The notes beneath the pieces are model-generated. The model did no database searches. It was not told the origin of the DNA and worked only from the letters and a program-made list of their open reading frames with translations. 64,000 nt of DNA. Origin: Thermomucor indicae-seudaticae. Taxonomy: Eukaryota; Mucoromycota; Mucoromycetes; Mucorales; Lichtheimiaceae. The DNA lies in assembly GCA_000787465.1 (NCBI GenBank), contig JSYX01000081.1, forward strand, positions 1-64,000, given 5' to 3'. Both the position numbers and the translations under genes were made by a program. This document shows, piece by piece, positions 13,201 through 24,200 of the stretch (position 1 is the stretch's first letter; the number at the start of each line of letters is the position of its first letter).

Positions 13201-13673
13201 GCAGACAGATCTTGAGAAACGTCTGGAATCCAACATGGTATCCGTAGAACGGCACCCCTTTGACGAGCGTAATGGCCGCGATGTGTTGATTGTTATCGTT
13301 TCCGTCCGTATTGGTTTTACGGGAGAGAGCAATGGCCTGGTTAAGAGATGCACCAAATTGGTATATCTCACGCTCGATTTGTTGTTTGTCCGCATTATCA
13401 GAGGGTAACGTATAAGGTACATAGAAATACGGATATGCCTGGGAACGTAAATCATATGTCTTAATGCCCTCTTCTCTTGTGTACGCGTAATACCTGGTGT
13501 ATGTGTAGACAAGCTTTCTGACCGGTAGCTGTTGATCCAAAAATGCGAATGACGGGTACTTTGGTCAATGGCGCAGCACTGAATGGACAAAATCGTCTGT
13601 CGAATGGACTTGGGTCTGCCAAATAGTGGTCAATATTGACGATTCGCACCGAAATGTAGCGATTCCCGTTCAT
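7299..13673 (-). CDS. REV3: DNA polymerase zeta catalytic subunit (family B, translesion synthesis)
   Basis: Nineteen exons by my model (13494-13673, 11943-13438, 11744-11878, 10759-11689, 10584-10698, 10354-10527, 10143-10277, 9881-10079, 9537-9816, 9336-9466, 9162-9274, 8984-9111, 8776-8928, 8543-8722, 8326-8483, 7969-8277, 7834-7916, 7621-7776, 7299-7558) give 1,771 aa, longer than yeast Rev3 (about 1,500) and shorter than human (about 3,130). The Rev3 N-terminus (SVRIVNIDHYLADP, KVPVIRIFG) is followed by a disordered insert at about residues 250-850 with a Rev7-binding-like WTPAIDPPS. Polymerase motifs are DFQSLYPS (about 1247), NVTYGYTSA (about 1358) and YGDTDS (about 1405). Two cysteine pairs at the C-terminus (CVVC/CDVC, CESC/CDSLDC) should bind zinc and the [4Fe-4S] cluster/accessory subunits. 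The enzyme extends mismatched or lesion-distorted primers with Rev7. The intron at 7777-7833 is GC-AG. Confidence 0.95.
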
Positions 13674-13954
13674 TGGACGAGCACAAGAGACCGGATCAGA
13701 TGCAACGCGATCAAGCAAGGTCTTGCATAAGTGGAATGGAAAATTCGGCTATTTACTTCTCCCGGCGAACGAAATTGCGCAGAGGTCTCATTCCCAATGG
13801 AGAAAGTGCAGAAGAGCTTTATTACATAACACAAGAAATAGGTTTTAATAACTTAAGGTCGTGGTGTAGTATCCGTAGATAAACCGGCTCTCTTTCTCAA
13901 TGCTAATCATGTCTCGTTAGTCAGACTGCTAGGACAAATCTTTTTTTGTCCTTT
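13674..13954. other. Short spacer between dehydrogenase 3' end and REV3 start
   Basis: 281 bp holding the REV3 promoter and the 3' end of the next gene upstream on the same strand. No separate gene is supported. Confidence 0.5.
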
Positions 13955-14848
13955 CTACTGACCTAGTACAGCGCCCGCGATATCCAAATCGCCAAACTCA
14001 TCTTGAACTTCGTTAATGTGCTCCACAAAGGTGCGCGTTATAGGCAAGTCAGCGTGGGCATTTTCCGCCATATTCAAGATGTGCGTGGCATCCTTGCGAG
14101 CCGTAGAGATAGGGAAATAGATCTTGGACTTGATCGTATTACGAAGCATTCGATCAGCGTAACCCACAAGCACCGTGCCCGGACAGAGGGCTTCAATCAA
14201 CTCCTTGACCTTATCTTGGCCGACTCCGGCGGCTTCGCCGAGCGTCATGCCTTCTGCGAGCATTTCCACGAAGGAGGTGATAAAGAAGTTGCCGGTCAGC
14301 TTCAATTTCAAGGCGCTTCTTGCAGGGTCACCCAGGTCGATGACCTTGGGGCCAATCACAGGCACAAGCAGTTTCTGGACCTTGGCACGGACAGCAGGCG
14401 TGGCGCCGGACATCAAGACGACCAGCTGGGCTGCGGCGGCCTTGAGTGGTGGACCCATCACGGGACATGCCACGTAGTGCACCCCGACCTTGGCTGCTTC
14501 GTCCGCCAATGCTTGTCCCACCTCTGGCGCAATCGTGGACTGCTCGACAAGGATACTGCCCGGTTTCAGGCCGTGCGCGAGAAGCTGGCGCACCGTGTCC
14601 TGGACAACTGCATCGTTCAATAAGCACGTGAAGAAGATATCTGCCTGACTGGCGCAGGATTCAAGCGAATCGGCAATCTTGACGTCCGATAGCTCGCTCT
14701 GAAGCTGCTCGGCACGAGCACGAGTCCTGTTGAAGACGAGCAGCGGCTTTTGGTTCGTCTGGCACAAGTGGCGATGGATATGCTTTGCCATCTCGATGCC
14801 CATCGCCCCAAGACCGATATAGGCGCACTGTGGAGTCTCAACATTCAT
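13955..14848 (-). CDS. 3-hydroxyisobutyrate dehydrogenase-family NAD(P)-dependent oxidoreductase
   Basis: An intronless 297-aa protein. The N-terminal Rossmann fold opens with YIGLGAMGIEMAKHI (GxGxxG, residues 9-23). It is followed by VFNRTRARAEQL, where the Arg after Asn suggests NADP preference. DIFFTCLLNDAVV and LVEQSTIAPEVG are the usual beta-hydroxyacid dehydrogenase blocks; the latter binds substrate. The catalytic lysine probably lies in ALKLKLTGNFFI, in the position of the family's KLxNN motif. The Asn-Asn is replaced by Thr-Gly, so the substrate may not be 3-hydroxyisobutyrate. The closest functional group could be glyoxylate/succinic semialdehyde reductase-like enzymes. The start at 14848 is the first ATG in frame. 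No mitochondrial presequence is evident. Base composition is more GC-rich than the neighbours, and absence of introns is unusual here. Confidence 0.88.
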   Translation of the reverse strand: MNVETPQCAYIGLGAMGIEMAKHIHRHLCQTNQKPLLVFNRTRARAEQLQSELSDVKIADSLESCASQADIFFTCLLNDAVVQDTVRQLLAHGLKPGSILVEQSTIAPEVGQALADEAAKVGVHYVACPVMGPPLKAAAAQLVVLMSGATPAVRAKVQKLLVPVIGPKVIDLGDPARSALKLKLTGNFFITSFVEMLAEGMTLGEAAGVGQDKVKELIEALCPGTVLVGYADRMLRNTIKSKIYFPISTARKDATHILNMAENAHADLPITRTFVEHINEVQDEFGDLDIAGAVLGQ

Positions 14849-15044
14849 GACGTAAAGCACAAAAAGGAAAGAGAGAGAAAGAAGGTGAACTATGGGTAAA
14901 AGAAGTGCCTTGGGTTTTTATTTGCCATTTTCGGAGATTCATACTCTTTGGAGAGGGCATAAATGGTGGAAGCTTAAACAAAAAAAAGAGAAGCTTGTCG
15001 TCTCTTTTTCTTTCACACTCTGTTGTACATAGATGCTGTCGTGT
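14849..15044. other. Spacer, dehydrogenase promoter
   Basis: 196 bp between two minus-strand genes. It includes purine-rich stretches (about 14868-14885 and 14980-15000) and no coding evidence. Confidence 0.4.
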
Positions 15045-16502
15045 TTACAGAACGCCAATGCGAGATGACTTGTTGCCTGTGACGAACCGCTTGAAGCTTT
15101 TCCACAACCGACTCACGACGCTGGGTGGTTCTTCTGGTGCTGTGATTTCTTCTTCTGGTTGTCGTTGAATCTCAGCATCCGGCTTTTTGGGAGGTTCTTC
15201 GGATGATCGTCGGAAGGCAGCAAAGAATGATCGACGCGGTCGTTCCGAAGGAGGAGGAGGCAATGGTGATGAAGTTACTGGAGGTTGTTTGATGGGTGCT
15301 ACTTTTTTGTCGCTCCGGGACAAAAGGCTTGATGTAAACTTCTTGAGCCCGGATAGCGGCGAGGATGATTTCTCTTTGCTTGCTTGCGGAGGTGTGGTTG
15401 GAGGTTTTGGCAGTTGTTCGAGTGATGCTAACAGATCAGAAGTCCGCTTGTCATCCTTTGATTTGGATGCCCAGCGAGCTTTTGAAAAAATAGCTGAAAA
15501 TGGTGATTTTCTGTCAGGAGTACTTGTTGCCGATAAGCCGAGGAAGCCCTTTGATGATCGGCTGTTTGCCACCGCGTTCCGTGATGCCTGGCTGAGGTTG
15601 TCGGAGAGTGAGTTTGTCTCCGTCGACGCTGCTGGTCTTTTAAGAAGAGGTTCTTCTTGGGATGACCGACCGGAAAAGACCTCGCGGAGCGATTGTACGG
15701 TTCCTTTCTTGATTTCCAGACGCGGCAGTCTCTCAGCCTGTGCAGTGTTGTCGTTCTTGGACGGTTCGTCACTGGCGGGTAACCTGGTATAACTAGAAGA
15801 AGGTATTTGAAAGAGTGAGCGCAGAGACCGAACAGTCCCTCTGTGGACTGCGCTGAGAATCGATGACCGATTGCTACGTAGCGTTTCAGAGTCGTCTTGG
15901 CTCGTTCTGGATGCATCTGACCGTGAAGTTACAGAGGACCGAACTGAACGGGATGCACTGCGTTGATCAAAAGGCGTTGAGCCAATGGAAGATGATTGCA
16001 CAGACGGAGAGCGAGGGGTTGGTGAGGGAGACACGCGGGCAACATCACGTGGATCGGCTTCTGCAATCGGCAGAAAATGAGCGTCATTATGAAAGGGGAA
16101 AGCAAGAGGACGAGGACAGGAGTAGACAAGGTCAGGTTGACGATGCGACTGGGTATCCTGCTGCTGTTGTCGCTTTGATCGACTTGACTTCTTCTTCTTA
16201 GATTGACTTTTCGTGCTTGTACTGTCAGCAACGGAGCTGTCGGCTGTAGAAAGACCATCCGCCGAGCTTGCATGCGTCGACTGTTCTGTTCTTTCTTCTT
16301 GATCTTCTTCTATCACACGACGGCTGATAGGAGAAGGCTGTGACGAAGTGTTGGGCGAAGATGAAGCGGAAGATGTATAGCCGCTGTCAACACCCGAAGT
16401 GTTGGACGAGGTCGACGACCGCTTTTTTCTGCTGACACGCTGTTTTGAAGACCGGAGTGCGGCATATTGCTCATGTCTATAGCTTGAAGAGTGAAAATAC
16501 AT
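15045..16502 (-). CDS. Serine-rich basic protein of unknown function
   Basis: A single 485-codon frame with an ATG start. No known domain was recognised. The chain is dominated by Ser, Arg, Lys, Pro and Thr and should be almost wholly disordered. It holds many SP/TP and RxxS sites that could be phosphorylated. Repeated short themes occur, for example GTVRSLRSLFQIP near residue 230 and GTVQSLREVFSGR near residue 270, each basic-hydrophobic. A proline run (SPLPPPPSERP) is near residue 425. The C-terminus ends in an amphipathic basic segment (VVSRLWKSFKRFVTG) that could bind membrane or a partner. A regulatory or cortical scaffold is a guess. The length of the frame in a region otherwise rich in stops makes it a credible gene. 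Confidence 0.6.
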   Translation of the reverse strand: MYFHSSSYRHEQYAALRSSKQRVSRKKRSSTSSNTSGVDSGYTSSASSSPNTSSQPSPISRRVIEEDQEERTEQSTHASSADGLSTADSSVADSTSTKSQSKKKKSSRSKRQQQQDTQSHRQPDLVYSCPRPLAFPFHNDAHFLPIAEADPRDVARVSPSPTPRSPSVQSSSIGSTPFDQRSASRSVRSSVTSRSDASRTSQDDSETLRSNRSSILSAVHRGTVRSLRSLFQIPSSSYTRLPASDEPSKNDNTAQAERLPRLEIKKGTVQSLREVFSGRSSQEEPLLKRPAASTETNSLSDNLSQASRNAVANSRSSKGFLGLSATSTPDRKSPFSAIFSKARWASKSKDDKRTSDLLASLEQLPKPPTTPPQASKEKSSSPLSGLKKFTSSLLSRSDKKVAPIKQPPVTSSPLPPPPSERPRRSFFAAFRRSSEEPPKKPDAEIQRQPEEEITAPEEPPSVVSRLWKSFKRFVTGNKSSRIGVL

Positions 16503-17945
16503 GGAACAATGTGTTGGTGTGTGGCAGCTGTGGCTGCTCGATAGACTGGTAAGAATCGTCTTTTTGCTGTGAGCTTCCGGGAAAGAGAAAAGTGGGAAAA
16601 GGAAAATTGGTGAGCAAACTTTTTTATCTCATGCGCCGAGTAACGATGTTTTCAAAGTTACACGAAACCTTGCCCTGTCGTTCTTTTTGAGAAACGGTTC
16701 GGGCCCAGCCAAAGAAGGGGGGCTGGGTGGGGATTACCTGGGTGACAAATGCAATATGTACCTGTTAGAACCTGGCAGTTCACTCAAACGGAGGAAGGGG
16801 CGTTTCAAGCATGATGTCTCAGCCATGCGTGTTACACTTGCTGGATGCAAACACACTGATGTTATTGAAGATCAGGTCGATTCGTATGGTTAAGAATACC
16901 TTATTTGTCACATCTTTGGCCACCTGATCCGTCTTTACGACATCTCTTCTTCGCTCTTCAAAGTGCTGGCGATTATGCTTGTTCAGGATCATCCGTATGC
17001 AGGGTCATCAAAATTCGAGGAAGGGAAAACTTCAATACAAACCTCGTGGACCAATAATCTTACTCGTACGCATTTCTTTCTCTGCACATGATATCCGCAA
17101 AAGAATAGAGAAAGACTTGAGCACAAATTCCAGTAAGGCTTTTGAGCAAATCAATGTGTCTAGTTACACAAATCTTTAAACTTGCTATAATATCTGCTAG
17201 ATAGCTAGCTACAAGACATAATCTATACCCACTTGGCTTCTTTTGCGCGCCAAACTTATCCTGCATCAACACGCGTGTTCCTAAGCATCAGCATGGTATT
17301 TTGACGGTCTTTCTAGGATCAAATGAAGCGAACAGGCTCGCGGTTTCTTTGTGTGACAGTACAATCTGTATCACTCTATATGTCGAAATAAGCGTGTAGA
17401 ACGCAACAAGGGGAGCCCATTTGATTGTCATGTGAGAGAGAGACACATCATGCATCGCAAAATTGTGATAAAATCCGCTTACATTGCAAGTGCGGTAAAC
17501 AGTCAGGATCAGCAACAGTAATCATCTCAAGACGTTTTCCGGGAATTGATGAGGGCGCAACCTGAATAGCCCCGGCTCGACCCCCGGTCGCTTGTCCCGA
17601 GTGTTGCCACGCTCTGGCTGAGCGGTGCAGGCGTGCCACGTTGAGGCAAGGAAGATTCTTTGCTTGTTCCGGGTATAAGACTCTAAGACAAATGCAATGG
17701 ATAGTGACCAATCCGATTCCTTCTCTTACCGACAAGAGGGCCTCCCGCCTTCTCGTGGTGACCAGTCAGTAATCGCCAAAGTCTTGCTATAGAGAAAGCT
17801 AAAAGTCGGCCAATTAGAGCCAAATAGCATCATAGCATCTCATCAAAGCTCATAAAGGTGAGATGCAGACTACTTTATTTGTGAAACAAAAGCTCATACA
17901 TACAGCGTTTGTATGGTATAAAAAAGTGATAAAGATGAATGTCTA
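16503..17945. other. 1.4-kb gap, no gene recognised
   Basis: The left part is the promoter of the serine-rich gene and the right end the 3' region of the TFIP11 gene (AATAAAG on minus near 17860). Short frames between (for example 17448-17735, minus) have no family resemblance. A tRNA A-box-like string near 17613 was examined and not accepted. Confidence 0.45.
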
Positions 17946-20119
17946 TCAAGTCCGTGTTACTGGTTCCCCGTTGGCAGCCATGGCCATCATGTCTAGGCCT
18001 TTCCTGAAGCACCCGCTTATAACCTTGTTGTTGGAATCAAAGCCGTAAGACTCAAAGACTTGACGCCACCAAAGGTACCATTGCCGGATTTCGTCATAGT
18101 TAACACGGTCCCGAGGTAAGGTTAACCACTTGTAAAGTACATCAAGCCACTTGTTGAAAAACTCGTTCTCCAGTAACTGACCGATAGTCGCTTCCGACAT
18201 GAGATCTTGCCACGCCAAACACCATATTAGCGGCTCCAGCTGTTGATCTCGTGGATTTACCAGGAATTCGTCACGAAGCACCTTTGTAAGTTTGGGAATA
18301 ACGTTCTTAATGACGAATTTTTCCATTTGCTCGAAAGTCCAGACCTCCTTCCACGGCAAAAGCACGTGTATCGCGGACTCGTCCGATGGATGCCATTGCC
18401 GTAAGGATACAGACAGCTTGTGCCGGATGCTAGTAAACAGATCACCGAGACGCCATGCTTCGATAACTGGAAGCCAAGGGTGTATCCATGTGTGAATCAT
18501 TTCCGGATCATGACGTGGATCCCAGTCAGAGACTGCACGGCTAATCTTTGGCAATATAAGCTGATTGACAATGTTTTCGAAAATAAAGCGTGGTAAAAGC
18601 GGCTTCCATGCTTCCAACAGCTGTACTATTGGATCTGGATCTCGCACGTTCCAATTATTACTACCAAAAATGCATTTAGTCCAGTATTTTTTCGCACTAC
18701 AGTCCTAAAAAGAACTTACTTGATGCTACTTCGCACCTTTGTCAGCCATATATTATTCATCATCATCTCATACGGCGTGGCGTTCAGAGTTTCAGTCCTT
18801 GTTGACGGTCGACCATTCGGTGCCCACTGCTCAATGTCATTGTCGTCATTACTCCGAAGCAAACGGCGCCATTTTGCCACATCAGCTGCTGCCCAAGTTG
18901 GGTCAGCAAGTACATCCCAGTGAGCCGACTTGTACTTCATTATAGGTGCCCATACAGCGACGACTAGCGCATCTAATCCAAGTGTCCTAACTTCATGCAT
19001 ATACTCTGACTGTAAGCGTTCAAAGACGTCTCCGAACAATGCAGTAATGTTGGCTTGCTCATATGCGCCGCTAGACAGCGCATCCCTTGATATTTTGTCG
19101 AGTTCCTCTGCGATCTGTTGGACCTCACGCAATTTGTTTAAGCGTTCTTGATCGCTCCTGACACGGCTACGTATTACAATCTGTTCCTCTTCAAGCGCCT
19201 TCATGCGAGTAATATTCGACTGCTTTTCTCGAGATAAGTTTTCCAAATCAGATCGAGACAAGTCGACGATGAGTCTCAGGTTGTGCCGAAGTTCGGGTAA
19301 CCGCGTGGTCGTCTCCACCCACGTCGGCGGCTGCGATTTTCGTATATCAGCAAGGGATACCTCTCGTACTGTTGGGCCAGTCATATCGATCACTTTCTGT
19401 TGCGTAAGTGGCGGCGCTTCCATCATCTCTGTGTCGGCCAGTATATCGGTTGCAGTCTTGAACACCGTCTTTACTTTCCGTGATTTCCGTTTCCATGCTT
19501 CCCGCTTCACACCCTTCGCTGTCCGTTCAATGGTAATGCCTTCCACTTCTTCCTCCTCCTCTGAAAAGACCTCTCCACGTGCTCTGGCCTCCTGCTTGGC
19601 TTGCTCCGTTCGCTCATCGAAACCTCTAAAGCCCATACCCATCCGTGCAGGCCGCGGTTTTGTCTCAATCGGGTTGACGATGCCTTCGCGCGATCCACCC
19701 AGACCTTCACCCATACGCCAACCCATTTTCTGCAGCATCTTTAGACCGAAGCCTGTCGTATGTGCGGTGAACTTTGCAAAATCGTCCGACAGCGCTGAAG
19801 GTGGCGTCCGCGAAGATTCTCTACTCTTCCGCACTCTTTCCGTGGCCGGATCTTTCGGCGTCGACTGCGGCGATTGACGAGCGGTCTGAAAGTTGATGCC
19901 ACCTGAAGCTGTAAAGCTTGATCCAAGCCCTCCTCGCATCATGTCCACATCCTCGTCGTCTTCGTCGTCCTCTTCTGCAAAACGTTTTCTTTTACGCATT
20001 CCATAGAATCCTTCGGCTTCTTCCTCCAGATCGCGATCTGTAATGTTAAAAGAAATACGACCACCTTCCTCGTCAGAGGAATCGTCTCCATCGTCCATAT
20101 ACTGCTTGCGTCGTCCCAT
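17946..20119 (-). CDS. TFIP11: G-patch spliceosome-disassembly factor (TFIP11/Ntr1 family)
   Basis: Two exons (18720-20119, 17946-18660) give 704 aa. Residues 1-90 form the acidic TFIP11 N-terminal region (ISFNITDRDLEEEAEGFYG). The G-patch follows at about 118-165 (GFGLKMLQKMGWRMGEGLGG), the site that activates the DEAH helicase Prp43. The C-terminal half is the GC-binding-factor-like domain, with WHPSDESAIHVLLPWK and the WYLWWRQVF block near the end. Ntr1/TFIP11 joins Prp43 and Ntr2 to release the lariat intron and recycle snRNPs in the nucleus. I chose the ATG at 20119 because its context is stronger and the family's acidic region starts there; an in-frame ATG at 20239 would add 40 residues. 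The chain stops soon after GLDMMAMA, so the conserved block that ends animal homologues is missing. Confidence 0.9.
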
Positions 20120-21262
20120 GGTTTCAAGATGCAGTGAAGGAAGAAATGATGCGGTCTTTGAAATTTTCTCCAGTTGTTGTTTCTGACCTGTTTCTGCATT
20201 GCCCACACATTCTTGCCAAATCCATACTCTTCTTGACATTTCTTCCTTCAGACGTTGATGGGTTCAAGGAAAAGCGATCAAAAGATAATCTTTTGACAAA
20301 GATTATAAAGGGTTATTTCTTCATGAAACTATCCTGACTTAACTTTATTTCTGGGTTCCCGCTATGCAGGTCCACCACGGCTTCAGGCCCACACGCGTTT
20401 GGAAATTCTTTTGGTGTGACGGGTATTGAAAAAGGATAAAAGGTTCGCATGATAAAACTTGATCCTTACCTTTCTTTCACGTTTTGATAACTTTTCTGTG
20501 CACGGTTATGCGGTGGATATGTATGGTTTTTCTTTCGTTTTACTTTCTTTCTTGCTGGAGGATGATAAAGGTAGCCGAAAATTCGCAGTTTCGACAATAA
20601 AGAGCCGGGTTCCTGGCTTTGGTGTTTGCTATTCCTTGGATGTCTGAACCAGCTGTCTCTAAAGACTCTTTTATGGTTTGACTTGTTTTTTGACGATATA
20701 CTAACGCGCATTTTAGACAGTTCAATGTGTCCAAATCACATTTTTTTTTATCTAGCTTTAGTTGTATCCAGTTAGAAAATAAAGATTGGTTTAACCTTTG
20801 TTGGTGTCGCAAGCTTTGGGGAAGGTATGAGTTTTGAAAGGTGCATCGATCTGTCACTTGTGGCATTCTGATCCACTTCATGATCTGAACCTGAGCTTCC
20901 CCTTGATCCAGTCCATTGAGATCATATTAATCAACGTCAGTTTGTCAGACTTTCCACACTATAGACTTCTGTGCAGCCTCCACAACAAGCGATCTTGCAT
21001 AGTACGCATACTTTGTTGTCTGCTCTGCATACTTGACAGGGTAGCCTTACTGTTTTACAATTTATCCCTTTGATTCAAATAACATGAGGCGCGATCAAGA
21101 ACTGCTGAGCATGCTACACTATAAAGTACGAAAGATGATTACAACTTCGTGAAAAGTGTGCCTTTCTTATCATCTGCTGAAGTAAAAACATCCTTTTAAT
21201 GCCAAGTTGTTCAAGAGATATGTAAATGTTATGCATAAGCTACAAAGGGCTTTATCAATGAA
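20120..21262. other. 1.1-kb gap between SPT16 3' end and TFIP11 promoter
   Basis: No credible gene. Frames at 20459-20647 (plus) and 20540-20881 (minus) overlap in opposite sense and match no family. The sequence is AT-rich with homopolymer runs. Confidence 0.45.
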
Positions 21263-24200
21263 CTATTCGTCATCCCAATCTGTGAAGCGTGGTGTCAGTT
21301 GTTGTAGTATGCTTAAATACTTTTGATCGACCCTTACCTTCACCAGAGTCAGAGGGCTCTTCTCCTTCCATGGATTCGTCCGAAGCGTTTGACTCAAACT
21401 CACTCTCGTCTTCACTTTCACTCTCCTCGTAATCCTCAGAATCCAATTCAAACTCGCTGGCAGATTCGGACTCTTCCTCTTCCGACTCCTCCTATGGATG
21501 TGGTAAGCTCTGTTGCCCAGAAGCAAAAGCTCGTTCATCCAACTTACGTCGGTTCCACCACCCAGGAAACTCCAGCCGCCGTTCCTGTAGAATTCTGCCG
21601 GGTCTTCATTCACAGTCTTCATAATCATGCTCCAGTTGAGGTTGACAGGGCCTTCTGTGAAAGCAACCTCCACAGAGTCTAACCAATCCTTCACGTTGTC
21701 CAATTGTGACATAGGAATGGTGTTAATCTGTATAGGTGGACGGTGGAAGTCCTTGAAGACAAACACCATATCGAAGTTCTTCAGGCCAAACTGTACTCGC
21801 TCCAGGTGGGCAATTTCAATTTCACTTAGGGTGATGATTAAGAAAGGCGGGTCTGATAAGTGGACTAGGCAGTCTGTAGTCGGTTGCAGGAGAACGTTTG
21901 ACCGGAAAGGTACACCAGTGAAGCCAAGCTCTCTGAATGGAACATCCACTTCGACGCGACCGTCGCTCTGAGATAAAACAATGTTCAGTCTCTTAGTCTG
22001 AACATGCCTTAAATGTTACATACCGCTTCCGCAATCTTTTCGGCAAATGATTTGAATTCACGATTCAGATTCGCACGTCGCCGTCTTTCTTCCTGTTCTG
22101 CTTCAAGTTCGTCTTCATCGCCATAGATATGTCTTCTCCGTTTATTGCCAGTCTCATCGAACTGTATATCTGATGCTTCTCGGTAGAATTGAATATCCTG
22201 TTCGATAAATCGAGCGATGTTAGTTACCAACGTCAAGAAAACGTGCTGTCATATCTTGCCTTTGTTTTTTTCTTCCCCAATAATACAGGGTTCTTAAAGT
22301 GGATATGAATAAGGACGAGTAATTCGTTGTCGCATGGTTGGAAGAACAAGTGCTTGACGTTGCTGAAAAGAACATCTAACGGCGATCACGCATTAATATC
22401 GTTCAGTAATTGCTCTCTGTTATAACTTACTGAAAGAGTTGTCTGACTTGATTGACTGATATCGGAGACCGTTCTCGTGAATTTCCAGTTCGCCTGGCAG
22501 CCGCTTCCCGTCTACTTGCGGTCGAACATATACATCAGGCAGGCGATGAGGCCGACGGCCTCTTACTGGTATAAGATTTTCTTGCTCTACGACATCTGCC
22601 ATCTCTTTACGTTCCGCTTCCTTCTTTGCTGCATCCTTCTTCAAGTCCATAATACTACGGTAGATCTCTGCCATTCTATGTGTATCTGCACTTCGGAAGG
22701 TTAGCGCTCTGACAAACGTAGCGCCAGCATCATGGAAAGGCTACGAACATTCCAAGTAAGTTCACGTCCCTGCCGTTTCGATGCAAGATGATTACCATAT
22801 CCTCTTTCTTCCCACCGGCTTGACCAGGCGTAATAAAATTCAGACGCAACATCACAAAGTCACCTTCATCGCTTTTACTGGCGTTCTTCAAAGTTGAGAT
22901 ATGGAAAGGAACAGCCATGCCATATATCGGCAGAATGATGGTTTCATTTTTCTTGTCGACAACAATCTATCCACGTAAAGTTCCAGTAAGCGGCAAGACC
23001 TAAATATGCCTCAGCGTGCAATACAACGTACCTTTAGATCACGAACTTCACGTGGCAGTTTTGCTTCTGATCGATAACTCTCAAACTTCTTGAAAACAGG
23101 CTTATTTTCGTCATGTCCATTTTCTGCTCCACCGGAAAACTTAGCGAGACCTTCTGCAAGTTTTTGAGCAAAGAGCTGCTTCTGATGTTCTTTCCGTTTC
23201 TGTTCGCGCGATTCCTCCTCCTGCTCTTCGCTTCTGAATTTACTTCTAAGGATTGCGGATTTGGTTTTGGGTGGTGTCTCTTTCTTGACCGGTTTCGCTG
23301 GCTTTTCACTCGATTCTGCCTCATTCTCTTCTGGCTTAAAGAAGTACGAGATCTCGTTCAGTTTCTTGCTGCAGTCCGTTAGCACAACGGGCATATCATT
23401 TGTCACTCGGACAGTGTCGACGAGCAGTAACGAGTAGATCTTGGAGCGCTTATCGGTTGGCTTAGGGTTTTCAAGATCGGCAAAACCAAGCGACAGATTA
23501 AGCACCATGCCGTTCTTCAGCTCACGGGAATTCTTTGGATTAAGGACATAACTGCTTTCCCGGAATTCAATTCCCATGGCAAATCCGATGTTTTTCGTGA
23601 AATGCTTTTCCAAATCCGGTCTCTTTGCCTTGATATGATCGAGAGCTTTTTGATAGACTTCGTTGATTTTTACACCGTCCCGAATAGTGTCCAGCACTCG
23701 AGCTTGCAACTCCAAGAGAAATTCATAATTCTTCTCCTGCGTTTTGTTCGGATCGATCAAAAAGGTTCGACCGATGTTGGAGCAATAGTATCTGTATCTG
23801 AGACCAAGAGAACAGATAATGACACCTGCATGGAGCGTGTCCGTGTTTGACATGGCAGATGACTTGAGATCATATACTCCACCACTTTGGATGATTGGCG
23901 AGTAGCACCAATCAATGTCTTCTCTATTCTCGACCTTTACGAGACTATGAGTTTCCTATTCCAGGCTTTCGAACAATAAACAGCATACCTCTGGCGGCAT
24001 ACGGATTTTCTTTGGCATTTTTGGATCGTCTAGCATGGCGTCCGTTTGTAATGATAATTGTTCGTGCGTAACCTCCTTTTCTTCATCAATTATCTTGGAC
24101 ATCTCATCGATAAAGTAGTATTTCATCATATTGGAGCTAAGCTTTGCAGCTATGCGCATAGTTTTCTAATGAATGGACTTACGCTAAGCAGCGGATACGG

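Noticed and set aside
17570..17660. tRNA-like A box (TGGCTGAGCGGTGCAGG) near 17613 and B-box-like GGGTCGAGCC on minus near 17580
   Set aside because: The two lie on opposite strands, and no acceptor stem or T-arm pairs properly on either strand.
18716..20239. Start of TFIP11 at the upstream ATG (20239)
   Set aside because: The extra 40 residues are unlike the family, and the ATG at 20119 has the stronger context. Not excluded.
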